Of a stretch of 64,000 nt of DNA, positions 53,370 through 61,270 are shown one piece after another; the stretch's first letter is position 1; each line of letters begins with the position of its first letter. Source of the stretch: VXNE01 sp965208745 (lineage in GTDB: Bacteria > Pseudomonadota > Gammaproteobacteria > Pseudomonadales > Azotimanducaceae); assembly GCA_965208745.1 (NCBI GenBank), contig CBDBPN010000004.1:2604001-2668000 (forward strand), read 5' to 3'. The position numbers were made by a program, and so were the translations under genes. The notes beneath the pieces are model-generated. The model did not search any database and was not told where the DNA came from. It saw only the letters and a list, made by a program, of their open reading frames with translations.

Positions 53370-54401
53370 TCACCCAATCCGCCAAACCGTCACGCCACCC
53401 TGGGCGTCGAGCGCGGCCAGTGCGCGCCCATCCGGCCGCCAATACAGCTCGGCGACCACGTCCTCCACCAATGCAGCTCCGATCGCTCCGCCTTCTCCGT
53501 TCTTCCGCATCGACCACACGACCACGGCGCCGTCGCGGCCTCCCGAGGCCAGGCGCAGCGCGCGGCGGGCGAAGGCGAGGGTCGTGACCGGTTCGACATG
53601 AAGCTCCAGGACGCCAGGCCGCGTGCCTTCGGGACCACGTCCCCGGAAGCTCCAGACCGTCACGCTCTCGCCTCCGCCGGTGGCGAGGAGGGTGCCCGAG
53701 TCATCGAAGGTCAGGGCGGACGGTTTGCCGGGATAGCCGGACATCATGGAGTCCTGTTCCGTGGAGCGACGCCAGAAGTGCACGGAGTTGTCCTGGCTGC
53801 CGCACGCCACGACATCCCCGTCGGGGCTCAATGCCATCGACACCAGGGAACCCTTCCAGGCGAGCGACTGGCGAGGCTCCCCGGTGGACGCGTCGAAGAA
53901 CGACACCCGGCCGTAACAGGCCGTCGCCAGTTCCCCGGCCCGGGACCAGGCGATCGCGCTGACCGTGCTCGGATGGTCGTCGGAGCGCCAGGCTTCGCCA
54001 CCGCCGGCACGGTAAACGCGAACCTGCCGGGAGCAGGAGACCGCGAGCCAACGGCCGTCCGGCGACCACGCCACGTGCTCCACCCAACCGCCGCCGACGT
54101 CGATGGTCCGCTTTGCCTGACCCTCGGCGACACTCCAGAGCAGGACGCGTCCGTCCTGGCCGGCCGTGGCGAACGCGGTTCCGTTCGGGTGGATCGCCAT
54201 GGCCAGCACGCCACCGTCATGCGCTCCTTGTTGCGTCCAGGCGCTTGCGCCGGACTTCGCGTCGAACGCGTGCACGCCGCCCGCGGCGTCGGCGACCACC
54301 AGCGCCTCACCCCTGCGGGTCCAGCCTCCGGCGATGGCGTAGTCGTCGACCGCCGCGGTCCAGCCCGGGCGAAGAACGCCCCTTGGGCCCGGGGCGTTCA
54401 A
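53370..54401 (-). CDS. WD40-repeat protein of the zinc locus
   Basis: The start is TTG 54399-54401, overlapping the TGA of the COG0523 gene (TTGA), giving 343 residues. At least six WD40-type blades can be seen: GVHAFDAKSGASAWT, GGVLAMAIHPNGTAFATAGQDGRVLLWSV, VEHVAWSPDGRWLAVS, LVSMALSPDGDVVACGSQDNSVHFWR, ALTFDDSGTLLATGGGESVTVWSF and TLAFARRALRLASGGRDGAVVVWSM, ending GVTVWRIG. No signal peptide is apparent. WD40 proteins often accompany COG0523 GTPases in predicted Zur regulons; they may serve as scaffold or partner, but the role is unproven. Confidence 0.8.
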   Translation of the reverse strand: MNAPGPRGVLRPGWTAAVDDYAIAGGWTRRGEALVVADAAGGVHAFDAKSGASAWTQQGAHDGGVLAMAIHPNGTAFATAGQDGRVLLWSVAEGQAKRTIDVGGGWVEHVAWSPDGRWLAVSCSRQVRVYRAGGGEAWRSDDHPSTVSAIAWSRAGELATACYGRVSFFDASTGEPRQSLAWKGSLVSMALSPDGDVVACGSQDNSVHFWRRSTEQDSMMSGYPGKPSALTFDDSGTLLATGGGESVTVWSFRGRGPEGTRPGVLELHVEPVTTLAFARRALRLASGGRDGAVVVWSMRKNGEGGAIGAALVEDVVAELYWRPDGRALAALDAQGGVTVWRIG

Positions 54402-55744
54402 GTCAGGCAGGCCTCGAATCCCCGCCGCATGCCCTCCTCGTCGAGGTTGCGCCCGATGAACACGAGCTGGTTGCGCCGGGGCTCGTCTCCCCACGGACGA
54501 TCCGGCCGGCCGTCGAAGAGCATGTGGACCCCCTGGAAGACGAAGCGACGCGAATCCCCCGCGAGGCTGATGAAGCCCTTCATGCGGAAGATGTCCACCC
54601 CGCGCTCGCGAAGCAGTTCGCCGAGCCAGGCGTTGAGCCTCTCCGGGTCGGCGTCGCCGTCGGTCTCGATCGCGATCGAGCCCACCTCGTCGTCGTGCTC
54701 GTGCTGTGCGACCCAGGTGCGCTCGACCGCGTGCCCGACGGCCGCTCCGTCCGCGTTCATGAGCTTCAGATCGAACTCTTCCGCGGTGTGCTGGGCAAAG
54801 AGGCCAAGGCGCACCGGCGTATCGACCTGCAGGAAGAACGACTTGCGCCCGGGGGAATCGAGCTCCAGGTTCGCGTGCTTGCCGACCGGGATCGTGTCCC
54901 CCGGGTGAACGGGCTCCGCGGGTTCGGCGTACCGTCGTACACACCACTCCGCGCCGTCACGCAGGGCGGCGTCATCCGTGCCCTGGTCGGTCACGACGAC
55001 GAGCGACATCGCCGGATCGGGTCCTTCGGCGAGGCTGAGTTCGTAGTGGCCGGCGTCGAGCGCATAGACCCCGGTCCACTCGAACGGGTACTCGGGCTCC
55101 AGGAAGGTGGGACGACGCTCGAGCACCTCGTCGAGGTCGAAGGCGCCGAGGTTGAGTACCGTCTCAACGGGGACGTCCGCACGCTCGCTCCGCACGACCT
55201 GCGCCATGCGGTTCATGTCCCGGAGCCGGGCCTCGAGCCGGTCGACCGCCTCGTCGTCGACGAGGTCCGTCTTGTTGAGCACCAGGACGTCCGCGAACGC
55301 GATCTGCTCGGTGCTCTCGTCGCTGCGGCCGAGCTGTTGGTCGATGTGGGCAGCATCGACGAGCGTGACGATCCCGTCGAGCGCGTACTCCGCGCGAATC
55401 TCGTCGTCCACGAAGAAGGTCTGGGCGACCGGGCCGGGATCGGCGAGCCCCGTGGTCTCCACCAGCACGTAGTCGAACTTGTCGCGGCGTTTCATGAGAT
55501 TGCCGAGCACGCGGATCAGGTCTCCGCGCACGGTGCAGCAGATGCAGCCGTTCGACATCTCGAAGATCTCTTCGTCGGCGTCGATGACGAGTCCCTGGTC
55601 GATGCCGACCTCCCCGAATTCGTTCTCGATCACGGCGATGCGCTTGCCGTGCTGCTCGCTCAGGATCCGGTTAAGCAGGGTCGTCTTCCCGGAGCCGAGG
55701 AAACCGGTGAGGATGGAAACGGGGACTTTGGTCAAGGCGTTCAT
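54398..55744 (-). CDS. COG0523 (CobW-family) GTPase, zinc metallochaperone type (1)
   Basis: 448 residues from ATG 55742-55744, which has AGGAGA upstream. Motifs are Walker A VSILTGFLGSGKTTLLNRIL, then NEFGEVGIDQGLV, the metal site MSNGCICCTVRGDL (CxCC), ETTGLADPGPVAQTF and LNKTDLVDD. The C-terminal CobW_C domain includes RMKGFISLAGDSRRFVFQGVHMLF. A His/Asp/Glu-rich stretch (AQHEHDDEVGSIAIETDGDAD) may hold metal. Family members insert or traffic zinc under starvation. It lies 44 bases downstream of the DUF1636 gene in a probable Zur-controlled operon. Confidence 0.9.
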   Translation of the reverse strand: MNALTKVPVSILTGFLGSGKTTLLNRILSEQHGKRIAVIENEFGEVGIDQGLVIDADEEIFEMSNGCICCTVRGDLIRVLGNLMKRRDKFDYVLVETTGLADPGPVAQTFFVDDEIRAEYALDGIVTLVDAAHIDQQLGRSDESTEQIAFADVLVLNKTDLVDDEAVDRLEARLRDMNRMAQVVRSERADVPVETVLNLGAFDLDEVLERRPTFLEPEYPFEWTGVYALDAGHYELSLAEGPDPAMSLVVVTDQGTDDAALRDGAEWCVRRYAEPAEPVHPGDTIPVGKHANLELDSPGRKSFFLQVDTPVRLGLFAQHTAEEFDLKLMNADGAAVGHAVERTWVAQHEHDDEVGSIAIETDGDADPERLNAWLGELLRERGVDIFRMKGFISLAGDSRRFVFQGVHMLFDGRPDRPWGDEPRRNQLVFIGRNLDEEGMRRGFEACLT

Positions 55745-55788
55745 CTGGTTCTCCTGGCAGTGCTTTCCTGGTCGTGCCGGTGCGCGCG

Positions 55789-56202
55789 TCAGCGCCCGAG
55801 GTCGTATGGGGGCACGCGCCCCCGCACGCTTGCGCGGAGGCGTTGCGGGCGTCGCTCCCGCGGCAGGAACCCGTCTTCGGTCCCGATGTAGAGCGAGACG
55901 CACCGAAGGATGTCGTCCGCGCTCTCGCCCGGTTGCTGATCCCCGAAGAGGTAGCTCCACGCCCCGGGCGACGCCAGGGCGATGCCGCAGGGGCGCGGGC
56001 ACAGGCTGAGGCATTCGGCGGGCCTCAGGTCCACGTGTTGTCCCAATGGGCTCTCCTCGAGCTTCGCGCGCAGCTCCCGGTAGAGCAGGAAGCCGGGGCG
56101 GCTTTCCCGTGGCTCGCGCGGAGCGCCGGGCGCCCTGCAGGAAGTGCACACGTGCAGTACGGCTGGCCGGGAGACGCCATCGGGGGAGGCGGTCCGGGTC
56201 AT
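55789..56202 (-). CDS. DUF1636 metal-binding (ferredoxin-like) protein
   Basis: 137 residues from ATG 56200-56202, whose ATGA overlaps the stop of the upstream GTPase gene. Cysteines are spaced as in thioredoxin-fold 2Fe-2S proteins: VLHVCTSCR near the start and RPAECLSLCPRPCGIALASPG in the middle, followed by WSYLFGD. DUF1636 genes are repeatedly found in COG0523 and cobalamin or zinc clusters; the cofactor and partner are not established. Translational coupling with the GTPase supports a shared role. Confidence 0.85.
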   Translation of the reverse strand: MTRTASPDGVSRPAVLHVCTSCRAPGAPREPRESRPGFLLYRELRAKLEESPLGQHVDLRPAECLSLCPRPCGIALASPGAWSYLFGDQQPGESADDILRCVSLYIGTEDGFLPRERRPQRLRASVRGRVPPYDLGR

Positions 56203-57461
56203 GCGGACTCCTCGACCATGCGAAGCTCCGGAAACGGGTTGGGGAGCGCTGCCCAGACGTGGCTGTCGGAGGCGGCGAGGCGCTCGTCGAGCAGGCACGC
56301 GTCGAGGCGCGCGCGCAGCGCCGCTTCGGGCATCTGCTGGCCGATGAAGACGAGCTGCTGCGCGCGGTCGCCGAAGCGCGGGTGCCAGCCCGGCCGCTGG
56401 TCAGGCCGCTGGCCCTCGGGGTGCGCCCAGTGTTGGCGCGGCACGGCCGCCCACCACATCCCGGAGGGTTCGACGTTGCTGACGCCGCCCGCCTGCGCCC
56501 ACTCGTAGGCGACCCGATGGTCCGCGGCGACCCAGAAGAAGCCCTTCGAGCGGAGCACGCCGCGCCAGTTCTCGTCGTCGTGCAGGAACGCCCACAGCTT
56601 CTCGGCGTCGAAGGGGTGTGACGTCCGATAGGTGAAGCTCGAGATTCCGTACGCCTCGGTCTCCGGCGTGTGCTCGCCCTGGAGCTCCCGGATCCAGCCC
56701 GCGGAACTCGCCGCCTTCTCGTAGTCGAAGAGGCCCGTGTCGAGCACGCACTCGAGCGGGACCTGTCCGTGCGTCGCCATGACGATCTTCGCCCCGGGGT
56801 TGAGGGCCCTCACGATGGCTTCGACCTCGAGGGCCTGCCCCTCGCTCACGAGATCGAGCTTGTTGAGCACGATGACGTCGGCGAACTCGATCTGGTCGAT
56901 GAGGAGGTCCGTCACGGTCCGGTGATCGTCTTCACCGAGCGACTCGCCGCGGTCCTGGAGCGCTTCGGCGGCGTTGTAGTCCCGCAGGAAGCTCGCCGCG
57001 TCGACGACGGTGAGCATCGTGTCGAGCCGCGAGACCTGGCTCAGGCTCACGCCGTTCTCGTCCTCGAAGGTGAAGGTCTGCGCGACGGGCACGGGCTCCG
57101 AGATCCCGGTGGACTCGATGAGTAGGTAGTCGAAGCGTCCTTCCTGCGCGAGCCGCGAGACCTCGGCGAGCAGGTCGTCCCGCAGGGTGCAGCAGATGCA
57201 GCCGTTCGACATCTCGACCAGCTTCTCGTCGGTCCGCGAGAGTTCCGCACCGCCGCGCTCCACCAGGGCCGCGTCGATGTTGACCTCGCTCATGTCGTTC
57301 ACGATCACAGCGACGCGGCGGTCCTCCCGGTTGTTGAGCACCCGGTTCAGGAGCGTGGTCTTCCCCGCCCCGAGGAAGCCGGACAGGACGGTGACGGGAA
57401 GGCGTGAGCGGCTGGAACGGGTCCCTGGATTCAGGGGTATCGAAGTCGTCGTCTGGCTCAT
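56199..57461 (-). CDS. COG0523 GTPase, ZigA-like zinc metallochaperone (2)
   Basis: 420 residues. ATG 57459-57461 has GAGGAG five bases upstream; an ATG 21 bases earlier does not. Walker A reads VTVLSGFLGAGKTTLLNRVL. Next are NDMSEVNIDAALV, the metal motif MSNGCICCTLRDDLL, ESTGISEPVPVAQTF, LNKLDLVSEGQ and the C-terminal FFWVAADHRVAYEWAQAGG and PRFGDRAQQLVFIGQQM. This is the zinc-limitation subgroup (ZigA/YciC/YeiR-like). It is divergent from zur with a Zur-box-like palindrome in the gap, and is the first gene of a four-gene unit (GTPase, DUF1636, GTPase, WD40). Confidence 0.9.
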   Translation of the reverse strand: MSQTTTSIPLNPGTRSSRSRLPVTVLSGFLGAGKTTLLNRVLNNREDRRVAVIVNDMSEVNIDAALVERGGAELSRTDEKLVEMSNGCICCTLRDDLLAEVSRLAQEGRFDYLLIESTGISEPVPVAQTFTFEDENGVSLSQVSRLDTMLTVVDAASFLRDYNAAEALQDRGESLGEDDHRTVTDLLIDQIEFADVIVLNKLDLVSEGQALEVEAIVRALNPGAKIVMATHGQVPLECVLDTGLFDYEKAASSAGWIRELQGEHTPETEAYGISSFTYRTSHPFDAEKLWAFLHDDENWRGVLRSKGFFWVAADHRVAYEWAQAGGVSNVEPSGMWWAAVPRQHWAHPEGQRPDQRPGWHPRFGDRAQQLVFIGQQMPEAALRARLDACLLDERLAASDSHVWAALPNPFPELRMVEESA

Positions 57462-57490
57462 CGGGCTCCTCGGCCTTGCCATCACCAAAA

Positions 57491-57513
57491 GCAACGTTAT
57501 AACGTAACATTTC
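57491..57513. promoter_or_regulatory. Zur box in the divergent zinc promoter
   Basis: Read on the minus strand, GAAATGTTACGTTATAACG closely follows the proteobacterial Zur consensus (GAAATGTTATAnTATAACATTTC): the left arm matches nearly fully, with changes at the centre and right end. It lies between the starts of the ZigA-like gene and zur, so Zur bound to zinc should repress both directions. Confidence 0.8.
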
Positions 57514-57537
57514 CCGATGGCAAAGGAGATCGATGCC

Positions 57538-58044
57538 ATGGAACTCCTCCCCGCCCAACCCCGGCCCTGCACCGATCCCGACTGCCGCGGGCAGCACGCT
57601 CCGGCGGAACGCGTCGCCCTGGCCGTGTCCCTCTGCGCCGCGCGGGGGAACAAGCTGACGACCCTCAGGCGGCACGTCCTGGAGCTGCTCTGGGAGACGG
57701 GTCGGCCGACGGGCGCGTACGCGCTGATCGAAGCGCTGGAAGCCAGGTACGCGCGTCCGGTCGGGCCGCCTACCGTCTACCGGGCGCTCGAGTTCCTGGT
57801 GTCCCAGCGGCTCGTGTCGAGGATCGAGAGCCGGAACGCGTACGTCCCCTGCGCGCATCCCGAGCGGCGGCACGACTGTCTCTTCTTCCTCTGCAGCATC
57901 TGCGGGGCCTCGACCGAACTGGAGGACCCGCGGGTCGGGCAGGCGCTCGCCGACGATGCCGCGGCCCTGGGATACGAGGTGACGCGACGTGTGGTCGAGG
58001 TGGAGGGCGCCTGCCCGAGTTGCCTTCCGGCCGGCGCGGCCTGA
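57538..58044 (+). CDS. zur: Fur-family zinc uptake regulator
   Basis: 168 residues from ATG 57538, with AAAGGAG upstream (an ATG at 57517 would begin next to the Zur box). Winged helix: NKLTTLRRHVLELLWETGRPTGAYALIEAL, then PPTVYRALEFLVSQRLVSRIESRNAYVPC. Metal-binding residues: HPERRHDCLFFLCSICGASTE and the C-terminal CPSCLP, giving the two Cys-x-x-Cys pairs of the structural zinc site. The subfamily (GNKLTTLR; RPVGPPTVYRAL) matches Zur better than Fur. It starts the znu transcript. Confidence 0.9.
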   Translation: MELLPAQPRPCTDPDCRGQHAPAERVALAVSLCAARGNKLTTLRRHVLELLWETGRPTGAYALIEALEARYARPVGPPTVYRALEFLVSQRLVSRIESRNAYVPCAHPERRHDCLFFLCSICGASTELEDPRVGQALADDAAALGYEVTRRVVEVEGACPSCLPAGAA

Positions 58045-58061
58045 GCGCGAGCGGGGGTATC

Positions 58062-58193
58062 GTGGCCCGTCCGAATCTCAGGCGCGTCGTCTCGCCGCTG
58101 GGCGGCGGCGCGGTCGCCCAGTTTGCCTGGGCCGTTCCCCTGGCGATTCTCCTGTGGGTTGCCGCGGCGTGGGCGATGGGGTGGATGGCATGA
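58062..58193 (+). CDS. 43-residue single-pass membrane protein in the znu operon
   Basis: GTG 58062 is preceded by a G-rich site five bases away. The peptide starts with a basic VARPNLRRVV, then has one long hydrophobic helix (AQFAWAVPLAILLWVAAAWAMGW), positive-inside topology predicting a cytoplasmic N-terminus. It ends GWMA, TGA, and its stop overlaps the znuC start (ATGA, 58190-58193). The exact fit between zur and znuC, with coupling, argues for a real gene. I do not know a family; a role in the zinc transporter is inferred from position. Confidence 0.55.
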   Translation: MARPNLRRVVSPLGGGAVAQFAWAVPLAILLWVAAAWAMGWMA

Positions 58194-58933
58194 CCGCCGC
58201 CTTTGCCCTCCACGACGTCACCTTGGGATACGACCGCCATCCGGCCGTGCATCACCTGACCGGCAGCTTCGCGACCGGTTCGTTGACGGCGGTGGTCGGC
58301 CCCAACGGGTCGGGCAAGAGCACCTTGCTCAAGGGATTGATCGGGCGCCTGGCGCCGCTCGATGGCCGCCTGGAACGCAACGGGCTGCGCCAGGGCGACA
58401 TCGCCTATCTGCCCCAGCAGGCGGAGATCGACCGCGACTTCCCGATCTCGGTGATGGACACGGTGCTGCTGGGTCACTGGCGGCAGATCGGGCTGTTCCG
58501 CCGAGTCGGGCGTGTCCAACGGCGCCACGCCGAGGAAGCGTTGCTGGCGGTCGGTCTCGATGGCTTCGGCCGACGCCCGATCGCCTCCCTGTCGGCGGGG
58601 CAGTTTCAACGCGTTCTGTTCGCCCGCATGTTGTTGCAGGACTGTCCCGTCATCCTGTTGGACGAGCCCTTCACCGCGATCGATGCCCGGACCTCGGCCG
58701 ACCTGCTGCGCGTGGTCGCGGGGTGGCATGGCGAAGGGCGGACGGTGGTCGCCGTACTGCACGACCTCGACCAGGTACGGGAGCACTTCCCCGACACCCT
58801 GGTGATCGCCCGGGAGCCCGTGGCCTGGGGCGCGACGGCCGAGGTGCTGCGGGCGGAACACCTCTTCCAGGCGCGGCAGATGGCGGAGGAGTGGGACGAC
58901 CGTGCCGAGGTCTGCCGCCGGGGCGCCGCCTGA
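58190..58933 (+). CDS. znuC: Zinc ABC transporter ATP-binding protein
   Basis: 247 residues. Walker A VVGPNGSGKSTLLKGL (about 38-53), the signature LSAGQFQRVLFARMLLQ, Walker B VILLDEPFTAID and the H-loop VVAVLHDLDQV are all intact. Metal-type ABC ATPases share the LPQQAEIDRDFPISVMDTVLLG segment seen here. Start ATG 58190 overlaps the stop of the small membrane protein, and its TGA overlaps the znuB start (TGATG). Confidence 0.9.
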   Translation: MTAAFALHDVTLGYDRHPAVHHLTGSFATGSLTAVVGPNGSGKSTLLKGLIGRLAPLDGRLERNGLRQGDIAYLPQQAEIDRDFPISVMDTVLLGHWRQIGLFRRVGRVQRRHAEEALLAVGLDGFGRRPIASLSAGQFQRVLFARMLLQDCPVILLDEPFTAIDARTSADLLRVVAGWHGEGRTVVAVLHDLDQVREHFPDTLVIAREPVAWGATAEVLRAEHLFQARQMAEEWDDRAEVCRRGAA

Positions 58934-59805
58934 TGGACATCCACGCCGCGCTGGTCCAGCCCTTTGCCGAATTCGGGTTCATGCGCAGGGCGCTGGTGGC
59001 TTGCCTGGCGCTCAGCCTCGGCAGCGGCCCCGTGGGCGTGCTGCTGGTCCTGCGCCGCATGAGCCTCGTCGGCGACGCCCTGAGCCACGCCGTGCTGCCG
59101 GGCGCGGCCATCGGCTTCATGGTCGCCGGGTTATCGCTCGTGGTCATGAGCCTCGGCGGCTTCGTCGCGGGACTCGTCGTGGCGGTCCTGTCCGGTCTCG
59201 TCGCGCGTCTGACGCCGCAGCGCGAGGATGCGAGCTTCGCCGCCTTCTATCTGATCTCCCTGGCGCTCGGCGTGCTCATCGTTTCCACGCACGGCAGCAA
59301 CGTCGACCTCATGCACGTGCTCTTCGGGACCATTCTGGCGGTCGACGATGCGTCGCTGCTGCTCGTGGTCTCGATCGCGACGCTGACGCTGCTCACCTTG
59401 GCCGTCATCGGCCGCGGGCTGATCGTCGAGTGCTTCGACCCCGGCTTCCTGCGCGCCGTGGGCGGGCCCGGCGCGGTCGTGCACTTCGTGTTTCTGACGC
59501 TGGTGGTCATGAACCTGGTCGCGGGGTTCCATGCGCTCGGCACGCTGATGGCCGTCGGACTGATGATGCTCCCGGCCGCGGCCGCGAGATTCTGGGCGGG
59601 CGAGGTCGCGACCCTCGCGGCCACGAGCAGCGTGATCGCGTTCGCTTCCGGGTATGCGGGACTGCTGCTCTCCTACCACGCGGACCTGCCGTCCGGACCG
59701 GCCATCATCCTGGTCGCCGGCGGCGTCTACGTACTCTCCGTCGTCGCGGGTCCGCGCGGCAGCCTGCGGGCGCGGTTCGTGCCGCGCCGCCACCTGGAAG
59801 CCTGA
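58933..59805 (+). CDS. znuB: Zinc ABC transporter permease
   Basis: 290 residues of the ABC-3 family with about eight membrane helices, for example FMRRALVACLALSLGSGPVGVLLVLRRMSLVGDALSHAVLPGAAIGFM, VVMSLGGFVAGLVVAVLSGLVARL, LLVVSIATLTLLTLAVIG, LMAVGLMMLPAAAARFWA and GPAIILVAGGVYVLSVV. The conserved RRMSLVGDALSHAVLPG motif contains the coupling helix that contacts ZnuC. The operon order C-B-A and the linked zur identify the substrate as zinc, not manganese or iron. Confidence 0.9.
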   Translation: MDIHAALVQPFAEFGFMRRALVACLALSLGSGPVGVLLVLRRMSLVGDALSHAVLPGAAIGFMVAGLSLVVMSLGGFVAGLVVAVLSGLVARLTPQREDASFAAFYLISLALGVLIVSTHGSNVDLMHVLFGTILAVDDASLLLVVSIATLTLLTLAVIGRGLIVECFDPGFLRAVGGPGAVVHFVFLTLVVMNLVAGFHALGTLMAVGLMMLPAAAARFWAGEVATLAATSSVIAFASGYAGLLLSYHADLPSGPAIILVAGGVYVLSVVAGPRGSLRARFVPRRHLEA

Positions 59806-59827
59806 CCGGCAGCGCCGGACCGCACCG

Positions 59828-60787
59828 ATGCACCGACTCTCGCGCCGCGCGTGTCTTGCCGCGCTTGCCGCCCTCGCGGTTGCGACGGTGTCTCCCTGCT
59901 GGGCGGCCGACAAGCTCCGGGTCGTCACCACGTTCACCATCCTTGGCGACATCGTGCGCAACGTCGGCCGGGAGCACGTCGCGCTCACCACGCTGGTCGG
60001 CCCGGACGCCGATGCCCACGTCTACGAACCGACCCCGGCGGATGCACGCGCGCTGGCCCGGGCCGACCTCGTGGTCGTCAACGGCCTCGGCTTCGAAGGC
60101 TGGATCGACCGGCTCGTCGAGGTATCCGGCTACCGGGGGCGAGTTGTCGTGGCCAGCGAGGGTGTGAACGTACTGACGGTAGAGGGCAATCGGCCCGACC
60201 CGCACGCCTGGCAGGACCCCGCCAACGGACGCGTCGATGTCGCCAACATCGCCCGCGCACTGGCTGCGGCGGACCCGGCGCACGCGGACGACTACCGGCG
60301 CCGTGCCGAGGCCTACGACCGTGAACTGGCGGCGCTGGACGAGGCCATCCGGGACCGCCTCGACGCCCTGCCCGGCGACCGGCGCAAGGTCATCACGTCG
60401 CACGACGCGTTCCAGTACTTCGGGCGCGCCTACGGCATCGACTTTCTTGCCCCGGTGGGTCTCAGCACCGAAGGCGAGCCGTCGGCGGGCGAAGTGGCCG
60501 CCCTGGTTCGCCAGATGCGCAACGAGGACATCCACGCGCTGTTCGTCGAGAACATCACCGACCCACGCCTCGTGGAGCAGCTCGCGCGTGAAGCCGGCGC
60601 CGTCATTGGCGGCCGGCTCTACTCCGACTCATTGTCCGGCCCGACCGGCCCGGCGCCGACTTATGTCGAGATGTTCCGCCACAACGTCGGGGAAATCGCG
60701 GGGGCCGTCCGGGCTAGTCGTCGCTCGGCGGGTCCATCAGCCACCAGGGTTTCGCGAGCAACTCCGCGGCTTCCTCCTCCGGGATGA
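59828..60787 (+). CDS. znuA: Zinc ABC transporter substrate-binding protein
   Basis: 319 residues. A signal peptide with twin-arginine-like or Sec character (MHRLSRRACLAALAALAVATVSPCWA) precedes a cluster A-I binding fold: VVTTFTILGDIVRNVG, PDADAHVYEPTPADARAL (first His), GNRPDPHAWQDPAN (second His), VITSHDAFQYFGRAYGIDF (third His) and a final acidic ligand in LYSDSLSG. The His-rich loop of ZnuA is short here. After GEIAGAVRAS the last residues are unusual and the stop overlaps a convergent gene by 74 bases, suggesting a small 3' rearrangement. Confidence 0.88.
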   Translation: MHRLSRRACLAALAALAVATVSPCWAADKLRVVTTFTILGDIVRNVGREHVALTTLVGPDADAHVYEPTPADARALARADLVVVNGLGFEGWIDRLVEVSGYRGRVVVASEGVNVLTVEGNRPDPHAWQDPANGRVDVANIARALAAADPAHADDYRRRAEAYDRELAALDEAIRDRLDALPGDRRKVITSHDAFQYFGRAYGIDFLAPVGLSTEGEPSAGEVAALVRQMRNEDIHALFVENITDPRLVEQLAREAGAVIGGRLYSDSLSGPTGPAPTYVEMFRHNVGEIAGAVRASRRSAGPSATRVSRATPRLPPPG

Positions 60788-61270
60788 AGTTGTGTGCGTC
60801 GCTCCGCCAATAGGCCCAGAACGCCGCCTCGTAGTCCTCGTCCGGAATCGTGAACGCGCCGCTTGCTTCCTGCTCTTCGAGGAACCTGACCACGGCGTCG
60901 AACGGGTCCACGCCCACCTGCTGGAAGTGCGCCCGACCGCCGTATCTGTCGAAGAGCGCCCTGTCCAGCTTCCAGCGCTCTACCCATGGTCTTGCTGTCG
61001 TGCGCCAGCCGTCCAGATCGGCTCTCGGCGGGTCTGACATGGCCTTGATGCGTTTCGCGACAAGGTCAAGACGTTCCTCGGTGTCCTGCCGCCGCTCAGG
61101 ATTGACCGCTTCGTCAAGGGCCTCCATCAACTCGGCCCTCTCGGCTTCGAAGTCCAACAGCGCTCGCCGCTGGCTCTCTACCATCCGGTCGACGAATGCC
61201 GCTGTCTCCCTCTCCGTGGCCTCGATACCGTTGTCCTCCCTGAATCTCGCGACCAGCAGGCCATTGATCA
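60714..61270 (-). pseudogene. Hypothetical protein, probably 5'-truncated
   Basis: From ATG 61182-61184 the frame gives 156 residues (MVESQRRALLDFEAERAELMEALDEAVNPERRQDTEERLDLV). The same frame continues upstream with coding-like sequence, GLINGLLVARFREDNGIEATERETAAFVDRM, and meets a stop without any start codon. It abuts the broken DUF2339 sequence near 61270. The C-terminal half has FLEEQEASGAFTIPDEDYEAAFWAYWRSDAHNFIPEEEAAELL. I do not recognise a family. Either the ATG gives an internal restart or the gene lost its 5' end at a rearrangement. Confidence 0.5.
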
